Position numbers and translations under genes: made by a program
The notes under the pieces: model-generated
Told to the model about the DNA's origin: nothing
What the model saw: the letters and a program-made list of their open reading frames with translations, nothing else
Database searches by the model: none
Origin: Mesotaenium endlicherianum
Taxonomy: Eukaryota; Streptophyta; Zygnematophyceae; Zygnematales; Mesotaeniaceae
Direction: 5' to 3'
Length of the DNA stretch: 40,985 nucleotides
Assembly (NCBI GenBank): GCA_009602735.1
Contig: WELA01005182.1
Coordinates: forward strand, 1-40,985
Shown here: piece by piece, positions 30,133-40,985 of the stretch
Layout of the letters: every line of letters starts with the position of its first letter
How positions within the stretch are numbered: the stretch's first letter is position 1

Positions 30133-33100
30133 CTAATCTACTGCAACAGCAGCGCGGGTGTATACCTCCCAGAAGGAGCCCACATGCTGAAACTGCTGAC
30201 AGTACTCAGCAAGCACGAGTAATAATGACGCCAGCTGATTGGGTGCGAGCGTAATGCGGCAGAACTCAAACAGCTGCAGATGCCTATTCGTAGCCTGCAA
30301 AACAAGCTCTTCTGTTTTCTCGCCTAAATTCACAATCACAGCTCCTGGACCGCTGCACGGGTTGAGATCTGTTGGACAGCAGCCATGCTGGAGCCAGTGC
30401 CGGATGACCTGGTGGAGCTCTCCTACATTATTTCTCAACTGTGCTTCAACATTATCCATGTCGCGAGCTGCTGCCATCAAAGCTCTCTCCTGTTGCAAAC
30501 CAAGGGCCGGGTTGACGGCCTCTGCCGCCCGCTCCACCAGCCTTGCCAGGCACACATGCTGCGCCACCCAGGCACTCCGCGGCTTGCTCGATCCATGTCC
30601 CTCCACACACCCTCCACCATGGCTGTCCTGTACCAATACCCCGCCACTTACTCTCGCTTGGCAGGTTGACACTCCCATACCAGCTTGCCCACAGGCATTC
30701 ACAGAGGCGCCACCACCAGCGCCAGCAGTAATAACAGGAGTCAATAATTCTGAGCCTTGCAGTCTCGGCCCGCAGAGGAGGCCAGGTTGGCCATGCCGGC
30801 GTTCAAGCACCAGCCATGGCTCCCGCCTGGCCGCTACAATGCTAAGCGATGCAAGCTTCAGCCTGGCATAGATGCACGTTTGCACAAGGGCGAGCATGTC
30901 TCTCTCAGACATCTGGGGGTGGCGCTGCAGCGCAGCCAGAGCTGCCTCCTGCTCCATGCCCTGCTGTTGCTCCCAGCGTGCCACAGCCCCCGGGTAGCCC
31001 AGTGCCTCCATCTCTTTATCTGCCTGCTCCCCCTCAACGGCCACGCACATTGGAGAGCTGTGAGGAAGGACCTAGCCCTGAAGAAATCTGAGACCAAAGC
31101 GGCTTCTGTGTTCCACGGATGCCCATACATAAAGGAAAAAGCCTCCCAAAGCTCTCCCTTAAAAGCTTATGCTTCCAATTAATCCAGGTGCTAATGGCCT
31201 CCCTCCCTCCTTCTCTCCTACCCCTCCCCCTCTTTCCTTCCCTCTTTCTTACCCCCTAAACATAGTGCGTGTGCGTGTGTGTGTGAGAGAGAGAGAGACA
31301 GAGAGAGGGAGAGAGTGAGTGTGTTTGTGTGTGTATGTGCGCGCGCGGGCACGCGCGGGCACGCGCGTGCGTGTGTGCGTACGTGCATACGTGCGTGTGC
31401 GTCTATGTACGCCTATGTGTATGTGTGCTCGTGAGCGCGTCTGTGATTATGTGAGTGTAGTTGTGCACTTGCTGCGTTATGGCAGGAGGTTTCTGATTCA
31501 CGGAGGAGCACAGAAAATGATGCTGGGCATACAACCTCACAAGCACACATATGAAAGGCACCCAACTTCGTTGCAGGTTGTACATCAACCTGTTGTGCAA
31601 ATAATCTCTAACAACAGGCCACGCAGATAGTATACATAGCCTTAGCCATAGCAGGAGCCACCCTGGACCATAGAGCCCGCCCCAAAGGGAGCATGTTGTA
31701 CGTCCTTGGAAGATGAGGGTGCCTTCTACTGGTGCTACTGCCACTGGGCATGCCTACAAGTGTGACGCCCATTACCTGGAGATAGAGCTCCTGAGGCACC
31801 CGGGAGGAGGTGAGGAGCTCAAAGCGGATGGACGCCTCCAAGGAGCGCTGGCGGGCAGTCAGGGTGCCCATTTCAAACTCTGGGACACGAACGCGCACGC
31901 GCAAGCTCGAGAGCCGTCGGCGGGCGTCCTTCCATGCCTGCTTGCTGCCAGACGGCCTAGGCAGCTGCCCACTCTGCCCTTGAGCACGCCCGCAGCTACT
32001 TCGCCGGACATCATGAGCCGGCAAATCTATTCTGTTCTCTGCCACCAAGCCAGCACTAGCACTAGCACTAGCACTTGCCCTAGCGGTATCCTGCACTCCG
32101 CCTATAGCTCCTGCTTCACTTCTTGCTTGTGCTTCTGGCTCAAAAGTTGCCACATGAAGTCCATCTGTGACCTCACCCGCCAGCCCACCTGGATGCCTAT
32201 ACAATACTGCCTGAAAACATTGAAGGGGGCCCTGGATGGGCTGGCCTGATGGAGCTCCTCCAGTAACCCGAGGAGGCAGCCCAGTAGCTGCAACCTCTGC
32301 CGCAAGGGCTGCTTTGCGGAAGAGGCAGCGCGTGAGCTCGAAGCAGCCCTGCGCCACCTCCTCTTCAAGCGCCCTCGACGTCGCTGCCACCTTGAGGAGC
32401 TCCAGGGCCATGGCGCCGTTGAGGCGTTGCAGCGACATGGTGGCTGCAGCCTCAGCGGCTCTCCTTACATTTGCCGTCGCAAGGTCGACAGCTGCTCGGG
32501 CTTCCTGCGACCTCAGCATTGCCAGCTGTGTCTCTGCCTGTCCCAGCGCAACAGCAGTCCTTGCAGCCTCCTCTGCCGCTCTTTTGGCATGAGCGGCCTC
32601 CTCAGCTACAAGCACTGACGCATGCGCTGCTTGTATCGCACACACTGCTTTCTCAGACAGAGTATCAAGTGACACATCGTCGCTGGAGCTCTTCCTGCTA
32701 ACTGCCTCCCAACTGCCACCGTGCAACAAAGACCATTCACACCCAAGTCTTCCCATCTGAATGTCAAACTGCGCCTGCGAGGTTGTTGCTTGATCACAAG
32801 GCGATAAAGCAGAAGGAGACCCAGAGCCATGAGGACCAAAACTGCCTTCGCCTTCCAACAACACTGCTGCCTCCTCTTCTCTAGCAAGTGCATGTGCTCC
32901 CAGCTGAGAATCAGCAACCAAGTAGTCAGCTTCTCCCTTGTGCACATAATCTGACGTACTCTGAACACCATCTGTCACGCTTCCTGCCAGGGCCTTTCTA
33001 CGGGTACTTGATGTTTGAGCACCACCTGCCATAAGCGCTCCTGATGACTGACAAAAAGGCTGCCAAAGCGCCACCTGGCAAACCTTCTCCTTAGGTGGAC

Positions 33101-34615
33101 ATATTGACAGACCCTTAGACTGCAACAGCTGCATCCCTCCAAGACTACCTGAATCCATCACTACCCTTTCCTTGCCTTCAACTTGAGGCTTTGGCAACAA
33201 CAGCCGCTTCGGTGCTTCAGCCATAGGTGAGTGGGTCAAGCTGGCGCTTGTGCCTCCTGCTTCAAGATGAACGTCGCGATGCTCACAGCCAAGAACATGG
33301 GAAGACTCCAAGGCTGCACCACAGCTGGCAAGCTCTACAGCGCATATGCCTTCCTGGTTTTCATCCTCCGACTGACTTCCCTTCTGCACCTGCTTCACCT
33401 TGCTGGTGATATTTTGGCGCACCTCGAGGGCTGCAAGCTTCTTGGCCAGCCTGTGGGCACTGCAATCCACTTCACCGTACAAAAGCTCACGCTCAAGCGC
33501 GTCAAGGCCAAAAACCTCGCCCTGTGAGTGGCACACCAGTAAACCGGCTGCCAGGCTTGTAGCAACCACAACTAAGAAATTTACAAGGGCTGCGGTGTAG
33601 TCCTCAGATATCGTCAACACCATTCCAAAGACAAGGACCTGCACATGTTATAAGAGAGACAAGGCAGCTATCAATGCAATAGCTAGCTGCTCGCTAGGTC
33701 CAAGAAGTGACACTTACAAAATGTTCAACCATTGCTGACAGAACAAAGCCTGAGACTCCTCCAGCTGGTACGAGAAGCCTATACAAAGTCCCCATCCGTA
33801 TTGTTTGGGTCTTGCAATGGTGACTCTTTGAACTGAAAAGGATCACACTTAGCACAACAGAAATGAACCTCAACTCATTGAGTAAGAACATTGAACATAA
33901 AGAACGAATATGCAACAAGATGCGTCATGAGCCAACAATTTGCCAAAACATGCTCAGGAAACGCCAAAAGCTCTCAGATGCACACTTTGTCACAAATGTT
34001 ACCAGACATAAAAAACACCTACAGCACTTTTAAGTCTTCTAAGAACATAAGAACAGATGACTCAGAGATATGCTCCACGAATAGTATCAAGAAGATGTTC
34101 ACCTGAGCTGCTAGTCGGGATGACATGTGAAAGGTGGACGTTGCATGGGCCATAGCAGAAATGAAACATGGTAGTATGCATCGCAGCAAAGTGTCGTACG
34201 AAGCCTGCTGGGGTTCCCGATGAATCATCCAGGCATTATATGCAGCAGAAAATGCATGTCCAACGCCCAACATTGCTGGCCGATTTACGGCGTACCAATG
34301 AGAGTTTTCTAACGCTGCAGTGATGACAAGCCATATACCAGCTGCCCAGACCCCCATTATTTCCTTGGATAAACGAAAAGTGGGGAGGCTAGCGCTATCA
34401 TCCATTCTCCCTGCAGATGCAACTGCACGATTATGCAAGAAAACTGCTGCAGCATTTGTAAGCAATACCAGCAAAACCCCCCAAATGTCAAAGGAAGGTC
34501 TAGGCATTGTATTCTTTCCCTGGCCTCGTTCCCCCACATCCCTTGTTTTAGCTTTGGCTGAAGTCATAGCTTGTGCTTGAACATGCCGAGATCGCAAACA
34601 ACTAGTGTCGGCCAT
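30133..34615 (-). CDS. Unrecognised multi-pass membrane protein with Ala-rich coiled coil (1135 aa)
   Basis: Exons on the minus strand are 34615-34103, 33810-33718, 33638-31776 and 31071-30133 (171, 31, 621 and 313 codons including the stop). All introns are GT-AG and all exons are multiples of three, in phase 0. ATG 34615 opens the frame. Residues about 43-290 hold roughly six to seven hydrophobic segments, such as IWGVLLVLLTNAAAVFL, VWAAGIWLVITAAL, YRLLVPAGGVSGFVLSAMV and VNFLVVVATSLAAGLLVC. Then follows a soluble part with a Ser/Gly-rich stretch and an Ala/Glu/Arg helix region (VAEEAAHAKRAAEEAARTAV and beyond, about 120 residues) typical of a coiled coil. Exon 4 is again helical. No family motif is recognised, so no function is claimed. 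It converges on the SET gene. Confidence 0.8.
31200..31450. repeat. Pyrimidine tract and (GT/GA/GC)n microsatellite in the last intron of the minus-strand gene
   Basis: A C/T-only stretch (about 31199-31257) is followed by alternating GTGTGTG, GAGAGAG and CGCGCGCG blocks to about 31450. It lies within the intron 31072-31775 of the minus-strand gene. The alternating purine-pyrimidine part could adopt Z-DNA. No gene is present. Confidence 0.8.
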
Positions 34616-36215
34616 ATCGCATTCTATGGTCCACTCTTACTATCAAGATTTCAACAGAAAGTGGCAATATCACGATGACAGTATGTAATTATGATGACCC
34701 ATTCAACCAAACAACGTTGCTGCAGGCCAGACGTGCCGTATTTAGCTGTAGAACCTTCATAGATCAGACCTCTCGCAAAGCAGGTGGTATCGCACCCGCG
34801 TTTTTTTCCAAGCATAAGTTCTTCTTACCCATGGGTGCACTGTGCACATGTACGTGGTCCGGCGTCATCACAATCGATATTGATCCTGCTGGGAAGCTTT
34901 GAGCTTAAAATGCGCCAGCAAGTGTCCCGACCGGAATGGAAATTGGTGCTTTGTCGTATGCTGTCTTCTTTATGTGCGAAGTCTGGTCTCTTCGAAATGC
35001 CCCCCTTCTTCATATATTTCATTTCTTCATACTCTTTTTTCTTATAGTTGGGCGTGCCTTATGGCGTCGGGACCAAGGCAAGTGAGATGCTCCTCAGCAC
35101 TTTTGCCTTCGACCTGGTCGATGTGTCGGTGGTTCTCCCCGTGTGACTGTTCTGAGGTCGACTGGTCAGTGCATCCTTGCACGTGGGAATCAACCTGGTC
35201 GAACGCCCTTCGCAAGTGTGTCGGTGGCAGGTGTACTAAAGTTGACCCATCCTTGGTCTTCCGACACTAAGGAAAGTCAGTGCGTAGTGTGCTCACACGA
35301 GGCTCTCTTTCTCTCAGCTCCTACTTTAGGACTTGGTAATTTTTACAAAAAGTTTTCTGCTATTCTTTTTCCCTTCAAAGGACGGAATGTCTTACTTCCA
35401 AACAGGCTTTCGCCAAAGTTATGGGTTACACCTATGAACAAATTGTAGTTTCAAAAATCTCATCTAAGCAGAACACACAAAACACTAGATTTTAGAGAAA
35501 ATTGTCTACCAGGGCTTTCGCTAACCTTCACCACGTCACAACTTACAAAACTCTGAAATTATAGCATCTATGCCGACCTAACTTGAGCTCTTCGCCTAAA
35601 ATTGCGCCTAACAATTTTCCACTGCTGGCTGGGCTCACTCAGTTTTTCACTGAGGACTAAGCTGGCTAATTCTGCTCTTGCTATCAGCAATTCAATAATT
35701 GAGACTTCTGAAAACTTAGAAACTAACACAGCACTCACCATATTTTGTGCTCTTCGCACGCTTGTGGTGCTTGAACTGTATCTGTGTTAGAACTTCTAAC
35801 AGATCTTATATCTGCAAGGTCTCTACAACTTTCAGCCGGAATTCCTTCTTGGGAACTTCTGAACTCTAACTTTCCTATGATAAACAGCGTGAGATGGAAG
35901 CAGGAATTTTCATCGTCGAAAGAAGCGTGCCTCCTCGCCTTTTTGTGGCCTTGGGAGCTCCTTTTCTTTTTCTTCGCGCCATTCTCTTCTCCTTTCTCCT
36001 CTCTTCTCCTTTTTGCCTTTGCCTTCTTGAATTTGGCAAAAATGGCAAATTGGAATGAGGGTGGAGCGTGCAAGGCTCGTGCCTTTCCAGGCACCACGCA
36101 AACATGCCCTTTCGGAATTGCCGTGACTTAGTCACAGCCACACGCATGCATGCCTCACCTCGTGGATGTCACTACATGACTAAATTCATGTCGCGTCACT
36201 CAGCTTGCATACCGT
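34616..36215. other. Upstream of the minus-strand gene; no gene recognised
   Basis: 1600 bases. Short open frames on both strands lack recognisable content. A pyrimidine-rich stretch at about 35938-36025 encodes a Lys/Arg-rich string on the minus strand, which I regard as compositional. The promoter of the minus-strand gene should lie near 34616-34900. Confidence 0.4.
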
Positions 36216-36403
36216 CGCAACGTGGACTTTTGATGAAGGCTAGGCATCGGTACAACTAGGACGGAAACAAACACACATAGCAAAGAGAGAAACATACGTC
36301 CGAGATTACCCCAGGACTGGACATGGACGGACTAATTTAAGTGATGTGGGTAGAATCCCCCCCTTATTTGGGGAAAAGCCCACAGCTTATGAGCCGTAGA
36401 TGA
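36216..36403 (+). repeat. Dispersed direct repeat, copy C1 (about 190 bp)
   Basis: It begins GCAACGTGGACTTTTG and contains GAAGGCTAGGCATCGGTACA, CCGAGATTA, a run of C and AAGCCCACAG. It matches 37391-37573 with substitutions and small indels. Non-coding. The origin is unknown and may be another transposon's terminal region. Confidence 0.8.
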
Positions 36404-37390
36404 GAAAAGAACACTAGGGGTCTGAATTGGGCACTAATGGGCAGCTAGGCACCTAGTCACTAAGCAAAAAGGATCTATGAACCCTGTAAAGGAAGATAGG
36501 AGCAGGTTATGTGCTCTAGGGTGACATTGAGAAGTCTAATATAGAGAAGGGGAGCGGAGATTAATGGGTGATTAGTGAAGTGATAGATGAGCTAATATGC
36601 AAGGAGTTCAAAAGGTATGTGTTTGTAGTTGGAATGTAATGCTAGCTTGTCTATTAACAAAGAGAGACACGCATAGATACAGAGACAAGTACGCAACATT
36701 GGGTCTCGAGGGATATATAATCTCCAAGCAAGAAATTGAACAAGTAGAAACTAACACCAAAATGGTGTTAGTTCGTAGCTTATGTAGCGTGCCCTCGATG
36801 AAACTGCCCAATGTCTAACGTAACAAATGAAACGCTACCTAACTCAAAGGGACAATTTATCGCGTCACCACACTCACGTAGTCGTACGGATATTGGATAA
36901 AAGACTGACACACTCAAGTACGAGACGCGACCGACTCGAGAGCTACGATCTGACATAAAGGTACAGTGACCCGATCCCCCTTCTATCTACCCGTTCTCTC
37001 CCTATCCCCTAACAATCCCATGGACATAACCGGCGGGGTTGTCTATCCTACGTGACGACTTAGTCATGATTGTTGGGAGATCCCACTTGGTACCCGCGCC
37101 AACCCATCAGGCGAGCCAACTTGTGGGTTGCCCTCCACACGTGTGGACGGCGGCACAACGTGTGAGCAGACGAGGGTGCGCGTGATCTGGGAGCGTCTCA
37201 CAGCTGCTTAGAGTAGAACCTCGTGAGCGGATCGTGGGTCTAAGTGTTCACCACCATCAACCATGAACTAAGCCATCCTCACCTACCACCCTAACCCGAC
37301 TAACCACTAAGCCCTGTCATCATCCACCACCCTCAAGCAACTTTAACTGGACGCAAAGAAGACTCAACAGCAACAGGCATGATAGCTATC
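36404..37390. other. Spacer between repeats C1 and C2
   Basis: About 990 bases without a convincing gene. The only clear structure is a hairpin at 36750-36772. Several CCxxCC-rich and CACGTG-like stretches occur near 37130, but nothing assignable. Confidence 0.4.
36750..36772. other. Perfect 10-bp hairpin
   Basis: ACTAACACCA and its exact reverse complement TGGTGTTAGT flank an AAA loop. It lies between two dispersed repeats, with no T-run or gene end nearby, so a terminator role is not supported. Confidence 0.6.
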
Positions 37391-37573
37391 GCAACGTGGA
37401 CTGTTGGTGAAGGCTAGGCATCGGTACAGCTATGACGGAAGCAAACACACACAGCAAGAGAGGGACATAGGTCCGAGATAATCCCAGGATTGGACATGGA
37501 CAAACTAAACTAAGTGCTGTGGGTAACACCCCCCTCATAAAGGGAGAAGCCCACAGATTATGAGCTGTAAATG
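37391..37573 (+). repeat. Dispersed direct repeat, copy C2
   Basis: Counterpart of 36216-36403. It ends at ATGAGCTGTAAATGA, directly before the TGTCATGA start of LTR-like repeat B2. Confidence 0.8.
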
Positions 37574-37574
37574 A

Positions 37575-38215
37575 TGTCATGACTCATTAGGTCGGGGCCG
37601 TCGCACCAAACCTAGCTACACGTGTGTCGACCATCAACCTAGGAAGGCCACCCTTGACTTGACTTTACGCATCCATACGTTGACCTTAGCTAGCATTTTG
37701 AATCGCTAAAGTGTAGAGCGCCGAGCCACCTTTCGAATGGCACCGGTTTCGCGTCATTTGGACAAGAATCAAGCGAGATGTTTGCAATCTAGTCCGCGCC
37801 ACCTACCGGCCCCTAGCGAAGTTCCACCAAAGGCCACTTTGTGACTCAATGTGCCCAAAGGTCACATTGTTGGCTCTTTGCGACTCCAAGGACCCCTAGC
37901 CATTGGCATACAAATCCGTGAGCTTGATAAACTCCACTTTGCATGCATTTTCATAGTATATAAGCACTATTTGAGCCATAACTTGGTGACTGCATCACTC
38001 TTTCCTAGACAAAGCTTCCTCAAGTTCCAGATCTACTTTTGAGGCTTTATCTAGGTAGCTTTGGTCAAGGTAAGCTCCGCCAATGAGATCCAAGTGGCAT
38101 ATTCCTTGTACTATATGTGATTAGTTTGTGTTATGCTTAGCCAATAGGAGAGCTAGTACTTGCCTTGTCTCCATTTTCGTGGACCTAGGAAAGCCTCCTA
38201 GCATGATTGTGTGCA
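37575..38215 (+). repeat. LTR-like repeat, family 2, copy B2
   Basis: Collinear with 14190-14818, starting with the same TGTCATGA although the upstream flanks differ, which marks a true element end. The TATA box TATATAAG is at 37957-37964. Similarity to B1 ends near GTGCA at 38215, six bases before the methyltransferase fragment begins. It could be a complete 641-bp LTR ending in CA or one cut by rearrangement. Confidence 0.72.
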
Positions 38216-38221
38216 TAGCGG

Positions 38222-39076
38222 GACAACGTCCGAGCAAACTTCGAGCTTTGCAGCAGCTACCACGGGCGCGAGGCCGTCATTGACGCTACGCAGATTGGCT
38301 CCTTTGTCCACCGCGTCCGAGCTTACTTCACCAACCTGGCCATGCCAGGCACGCTTGAGGCCCTGGCAGCCGCGCACGCACACTACAACCCCAACGTTGA
38401 CTCTATCCTCAACGCCGAGCGGCTGGCCCAACGCGTGACCGCTCTGCCCCACCCATCGCAGGCCCAGTGTGAGGTGCTCCGCGACGTTACGCGGGCCTTT
38501 CCTACATTCGTCGGCCGTTACGACAGCACTGCCTACGTGGGTGCGGCCCGCGGCACGGTCATCGATCTCTCCACCGCCATGTACAACCGTCCGCGCGCCG
38601 TGGAGATGGAGCGCGCCATGGGGTTCCCGCCGCATCTGACTTAGGTGGATGGCCTCACGGAGGTCAACCGCGTCCGTCTGTTGGGGCAGGCCATTGACGC
38701 CAACGTATTGACCTGGCTCCTCTTGCAGACCCAGGCATTGACTCCCCTCTACGTCGAAGCCCGTCCTTCCGAGCTTCCCCGCCGCCTCGATGAGCCAGAC
38801 AACAGCTCCTCCGACGACGACGGCACGCGAAACCCGGCACCCGCTGGCGGTCCCAGCGTGAGGGGCCTGCACGTCAGGCCGCTTTGGCAGCCGCATCAGG
38901 CGCCACCTGCACCCAGCTCCGACTCTGGCACATTGGGGGGGGGCCGGACGAGGAGGGAGGCGACCCACAGCGGCCCAGGGAGCTCCATTGGTCCGCCTTT
39001 CTTTTTCCGCCTGTGCGCCTTCAGGCAACTCTTACAGGTCAGCTGTACTTCACATGTGGCTCCCACGGCAGTTTAG
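38222..39076 (+). pseudogene. Second copy of the retrotransposon DNA methyltransferase, C-terminal half
   Basis: Frame 2 from 38222 aligns codon for codon with 9669 onward of element 3. It carries IGSFVHRVRAYFTNLAMPG (motif VIII), AQCEVLRDVTRAFPTFVGRY, EMERAMGFPPHLT, then TAG at 38642-38644 where element 3 has Gln, then VRLLGQAIDANVLTWLL (motif X). Motifs I, IV and VI with the catalytic Cys are absent. The C-terminal extension (38750-39076) is Pro/Ser/Asp-rich and partly matches the linker before RT in element 3, but no RT follows. Divergence from the other copy is substantial, so the family is old or diverse. The copy is inactive. Confidence 0.9.
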
Positions 39077-39311
39077 CAGATCTCCATGTGGCACTGTCAT
39101 AACTTAAATTAAAAATTTTATTAAAAAAATTAAATTTTCTAAATCTTGACCCATAGGACTGCCTCTCCACAAAATTTCAGAATCTGAATCAAAGTCTAAC
39201 TCTTAAATGAGAGTCACTTTGCCTCACGCTCGTAGGACGCACACGCGCACAATACGTATCAAGCTCCCGCGCCTACAAATGGCACATGCTTAAACCCCTG
39301 ACTCCAACAGA
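39077..39311. other. AT-rich spacer before element 4
   Basis: It includes an A/T-only run (about 39107-39139) unlike the GC-rich methyltransferase copy before it. No gene or LTR boundary is recognised. Confidence 0.4.
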
Positions 39312-40720
39312 ATGTTCTGTCTGCTGCTAAGAGAGGTACCTCCTCAACCTGAAGAAGTGGTGGAGAAAAAGGTAAACCCTCCGGAGCACCCTACTGCTGC
39401 GAAAATTGTTGCTCAGTACACGGATGCATTTAATATGCCTCCAGGACTACCCCCTAAGAGGGAAGTAGATCATAGGATTGATTCACTACCTAGGAGTCAG
39501 CCACCCTGACAACGCACTTATGGCTTGTCTTATGTGGAGAGCGAGGAGTTGAAAACACAGATTGCAGAGCTTGAGGAAAATGGTTATATTTCTCCCAGTA
39601 AATCACCTTGCGGCGCACCCATCCTATTTGTTAAGAAAAAAAATGGCAGTATGCGGATGTGTGTGAATTACAGAGCCTTGAACAGAATTACGGTAAAGAA
39701 CAAGTATGCTTTACCCAGGATCGAGGACTTGCTTGATACCCTGTCTGGTGCTAGAGTGTTCAGTAAGATAGATCTCAAAAGTGGTTATCATCAAATCAGA
39801 ATTGCTGAGGGGGATGAACACAAGATTGCGTTTCGCACACGTTATGGACACTATGAGTTCAACGTGATGCCATTTGTACTGACAAATGCTCCTGCGACCT
39901 TCATGGGTGCTATGAATGACATTTTCAAGCCTTATTTGGATAAATTTGTGCAAGTTTTCCTGGATGATATTTTAATTTTCTCTAAAGATAAGACTCAACA
40001 CGCTGAACACTTAAAGACAGTCATGGACAATCTAAGAAGAAATCAGTTATATGCTAAAATGAGCAAGTGAGATTTCTTTAAGGAAAGTATTGAATTCTTA
40101 GGCCACGTTGTCAGTAAAGAGGGCATCAGTGTGGACCCTAAGAAAGTCCAGACCATAAGGGACTGGCCAGTACCACAGTCTGTCTCTGAAGTTAGATCCT
40201 TCCTCGGGTTGGCTAACTACTATAGGAGATTCATTGAGAATTATTCCACAAAGGCCAGTAAACTGACTGACCTTACTAAGACATATGTAGGGTATGTGTG
40301 GCGGAAAGAGCAGCAAGCTGCCTTCCAGACCCTTAAAGATGCCCTTTGTTCTACCCCAGTGCTAGCCGTGTATGACCCCAGCAAACCGGTGCAGGTGGTT
40401 ACTGATGCCTCTGACTTTGCCATGGGTGCATTTTGTTGCACCCTGCGGACAAAACCACAAAGGATGGTAAGGTACGGCAGGAGTGGCATCCTGTGTTGTA
40501 CGAGTTTATGAAATTTAATCCAGCGGAGATTAATTACTCAGTGCATGATAAAGAGCTGCTAGCTATCATTCATGTGCTCAACAAGTGGAGAGCATACTTA
40601 CATGGTAAAGCTTTTAAGGTGATTACAAATCATCTAGCTGTGACCCACTTTCAGAAGAAGTCCAATGTAATGAATCAGTATATTGGTAAATATGATATTC
40701 ATTTAAATATAATTAGTTAG
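39312..40720 (+). pseudogene. Ty3/gypsy reverse transcriptase and RNase H, element 4
   Basis: Frame 3: the linker LPPKREVDHRID, TGA at 39507-39509 (Arg or Gln in context), then [52 protein letters not shown] (catalytic Asp present), [24 protein letters not shown] (catalytic DD), TGA at 40068-40070 (Cys in relatives, before DFFKES), [25 protein letters not shown] and [13 protein letters not shown]. An indel at about 40440 shifts to frame 2, where RNase H continues ([34 protein letters not shown]). The expected TDH reads TNH. Codon use is AT-richer than in element 3, so it is a separate lineage. It ends before integrase. Confidence 0.9.
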
Positions 40721-40728
40721 ATTAAGAT

Positions 40729-40838
40729 CAGCCTGCTGAACTTTAGCCAGTCTGCTGGACTTTAGTTAATAGTCAGTCTGCTGGACTTTACATATTTATC
40801 GGTTTAATGACTCAGCCGGAAGCAGCAGGCTGAAGTCC
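40729..40838 (+). repeat. Short repeats CAGTCTGCTGGACTTTAG with an inverted copy
   Basis: Three direct copies at about 40729-40746, 40748-40765 and 40774-40790, with 1-2 mismatches between them. At 40824-40838 the sequence AGCAGGCTGAAGTCC is a rotated inverted version. The block follows the truncated RNase H frame of element 4. The rest of the window (40839-40985) shows no gene. Confidence 0.7.
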
Positions 40839-40985
40839 ATGTAAGTCAGCTTGCTGACCCATTCTTTGACAGCCAGCTGACTTCCGTACTCGGTAGCAGC
40901 GAACTGCCTTGACATACACCTAAGCACGATATGCTAGATGAATGGCCAGATGACATCCCTATGATGGATGGCTATTCGGGATGAT

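Noticed and set aside
35735-36097. Lys/Arg-rich 120-codon minus-strand frame
   Set aside because: It is produced by a pyrimidine-rich tract, with no Met context, splice partner or family similarity. Kept as non-coding.
36750-36772. Hairpin as a transcription terminator
   Set aside because: There is no T-run and no gene end nearby, and the window is eukaryotic. Intrinsic terminators of this kind are not expected.
38198-39028. 276-codon minus-strand open frame opposite the second methyltransferase copy
   Set aside because: Its translation resembles the antisense frame at 8875-10215 only because both lie opposite homologous methyltransferase sequence. No independent domain is visible.

Overview
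This window looks like nuclear DNA from a streptophyte, most likely a charophyte alga of the Chara type. That is an inference. It rests on GT-AG introns in well-formed genes, GC-rich Ala/Gln-rich host exons, LxLxL (EAR-type) motifs as in plant repressors, and a dense load of Ty3/gypsy retrotransposons, one of which carries a DNA methyltransferase. There is no bacterial-type gene order, no tRNA or rRNA gene and no CRISPR array. One run of N (23483-24230) interrupts the assembly.

Layout. 1-3236: 3' half of a chromovirus (RNase H, integrase, chromodomain), its purine tract and its 3' LTR. 3237-6097: a decayed second Ty3/gypsy pol (protease, RT, RNase H, start of integrase). 6098-14055: a third, unusual Ty3/gypsy element, with Ala/Pro-rich gag-like sequence, protease, a long unassigned region, a C5-cytosine DNA methyltransferase (DNMT3/DRM-like), RT, RNase H, integrase and a C-terminal PHD finger. 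A 491-bp solo LTR of the first family, flanked by a perfect 5-bp target duplication, sits inside its integrase. 14052-15436: a mosaic of a 136-bp direct repeat (two copies), an LTR-like repeat with a TATA box, and a fragment of the first LTR family.

16202-29645 (+): a large host gene whose introns I could place by eye. It encodes a very long low-complexity N-terminus with a cluster of LxLxL motifs, an extended PHD (ePHD), then an acidic/basic linker and a Su(var)3-9-type pre-SET/SET/post-SET methyltransferase. All junctions outside the N gap keep frame. 34615-30133 (-): a convergent four-exon gene for an unrecognised 1135-residue protein with an N-terminal set of membrane segments and an Ala-rich coiled coil. 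All four exons are multiples of three.

34616-38221: non-coding DNA with a dispersed direct repeat and a second copy of the LTR-like repeat. That LTR copy abuts a second, truncated copy of the retrotransposon DNA methyltransferase (38222-39076). 39312-40720 is a fourth Ty3/gypsy pol fragment.

The most interesting object is the third element. It combines a DNA-methylation writer and a histone-reading finger in one retrotransposon. This copy is dead: 11 in-frame stops, all TAG or TGA, plus a frameshift explained by a 19-bp tandem duplication. The partial second copy at 38.2 kb shows that the methyltransferase belongs to a dispersed family.
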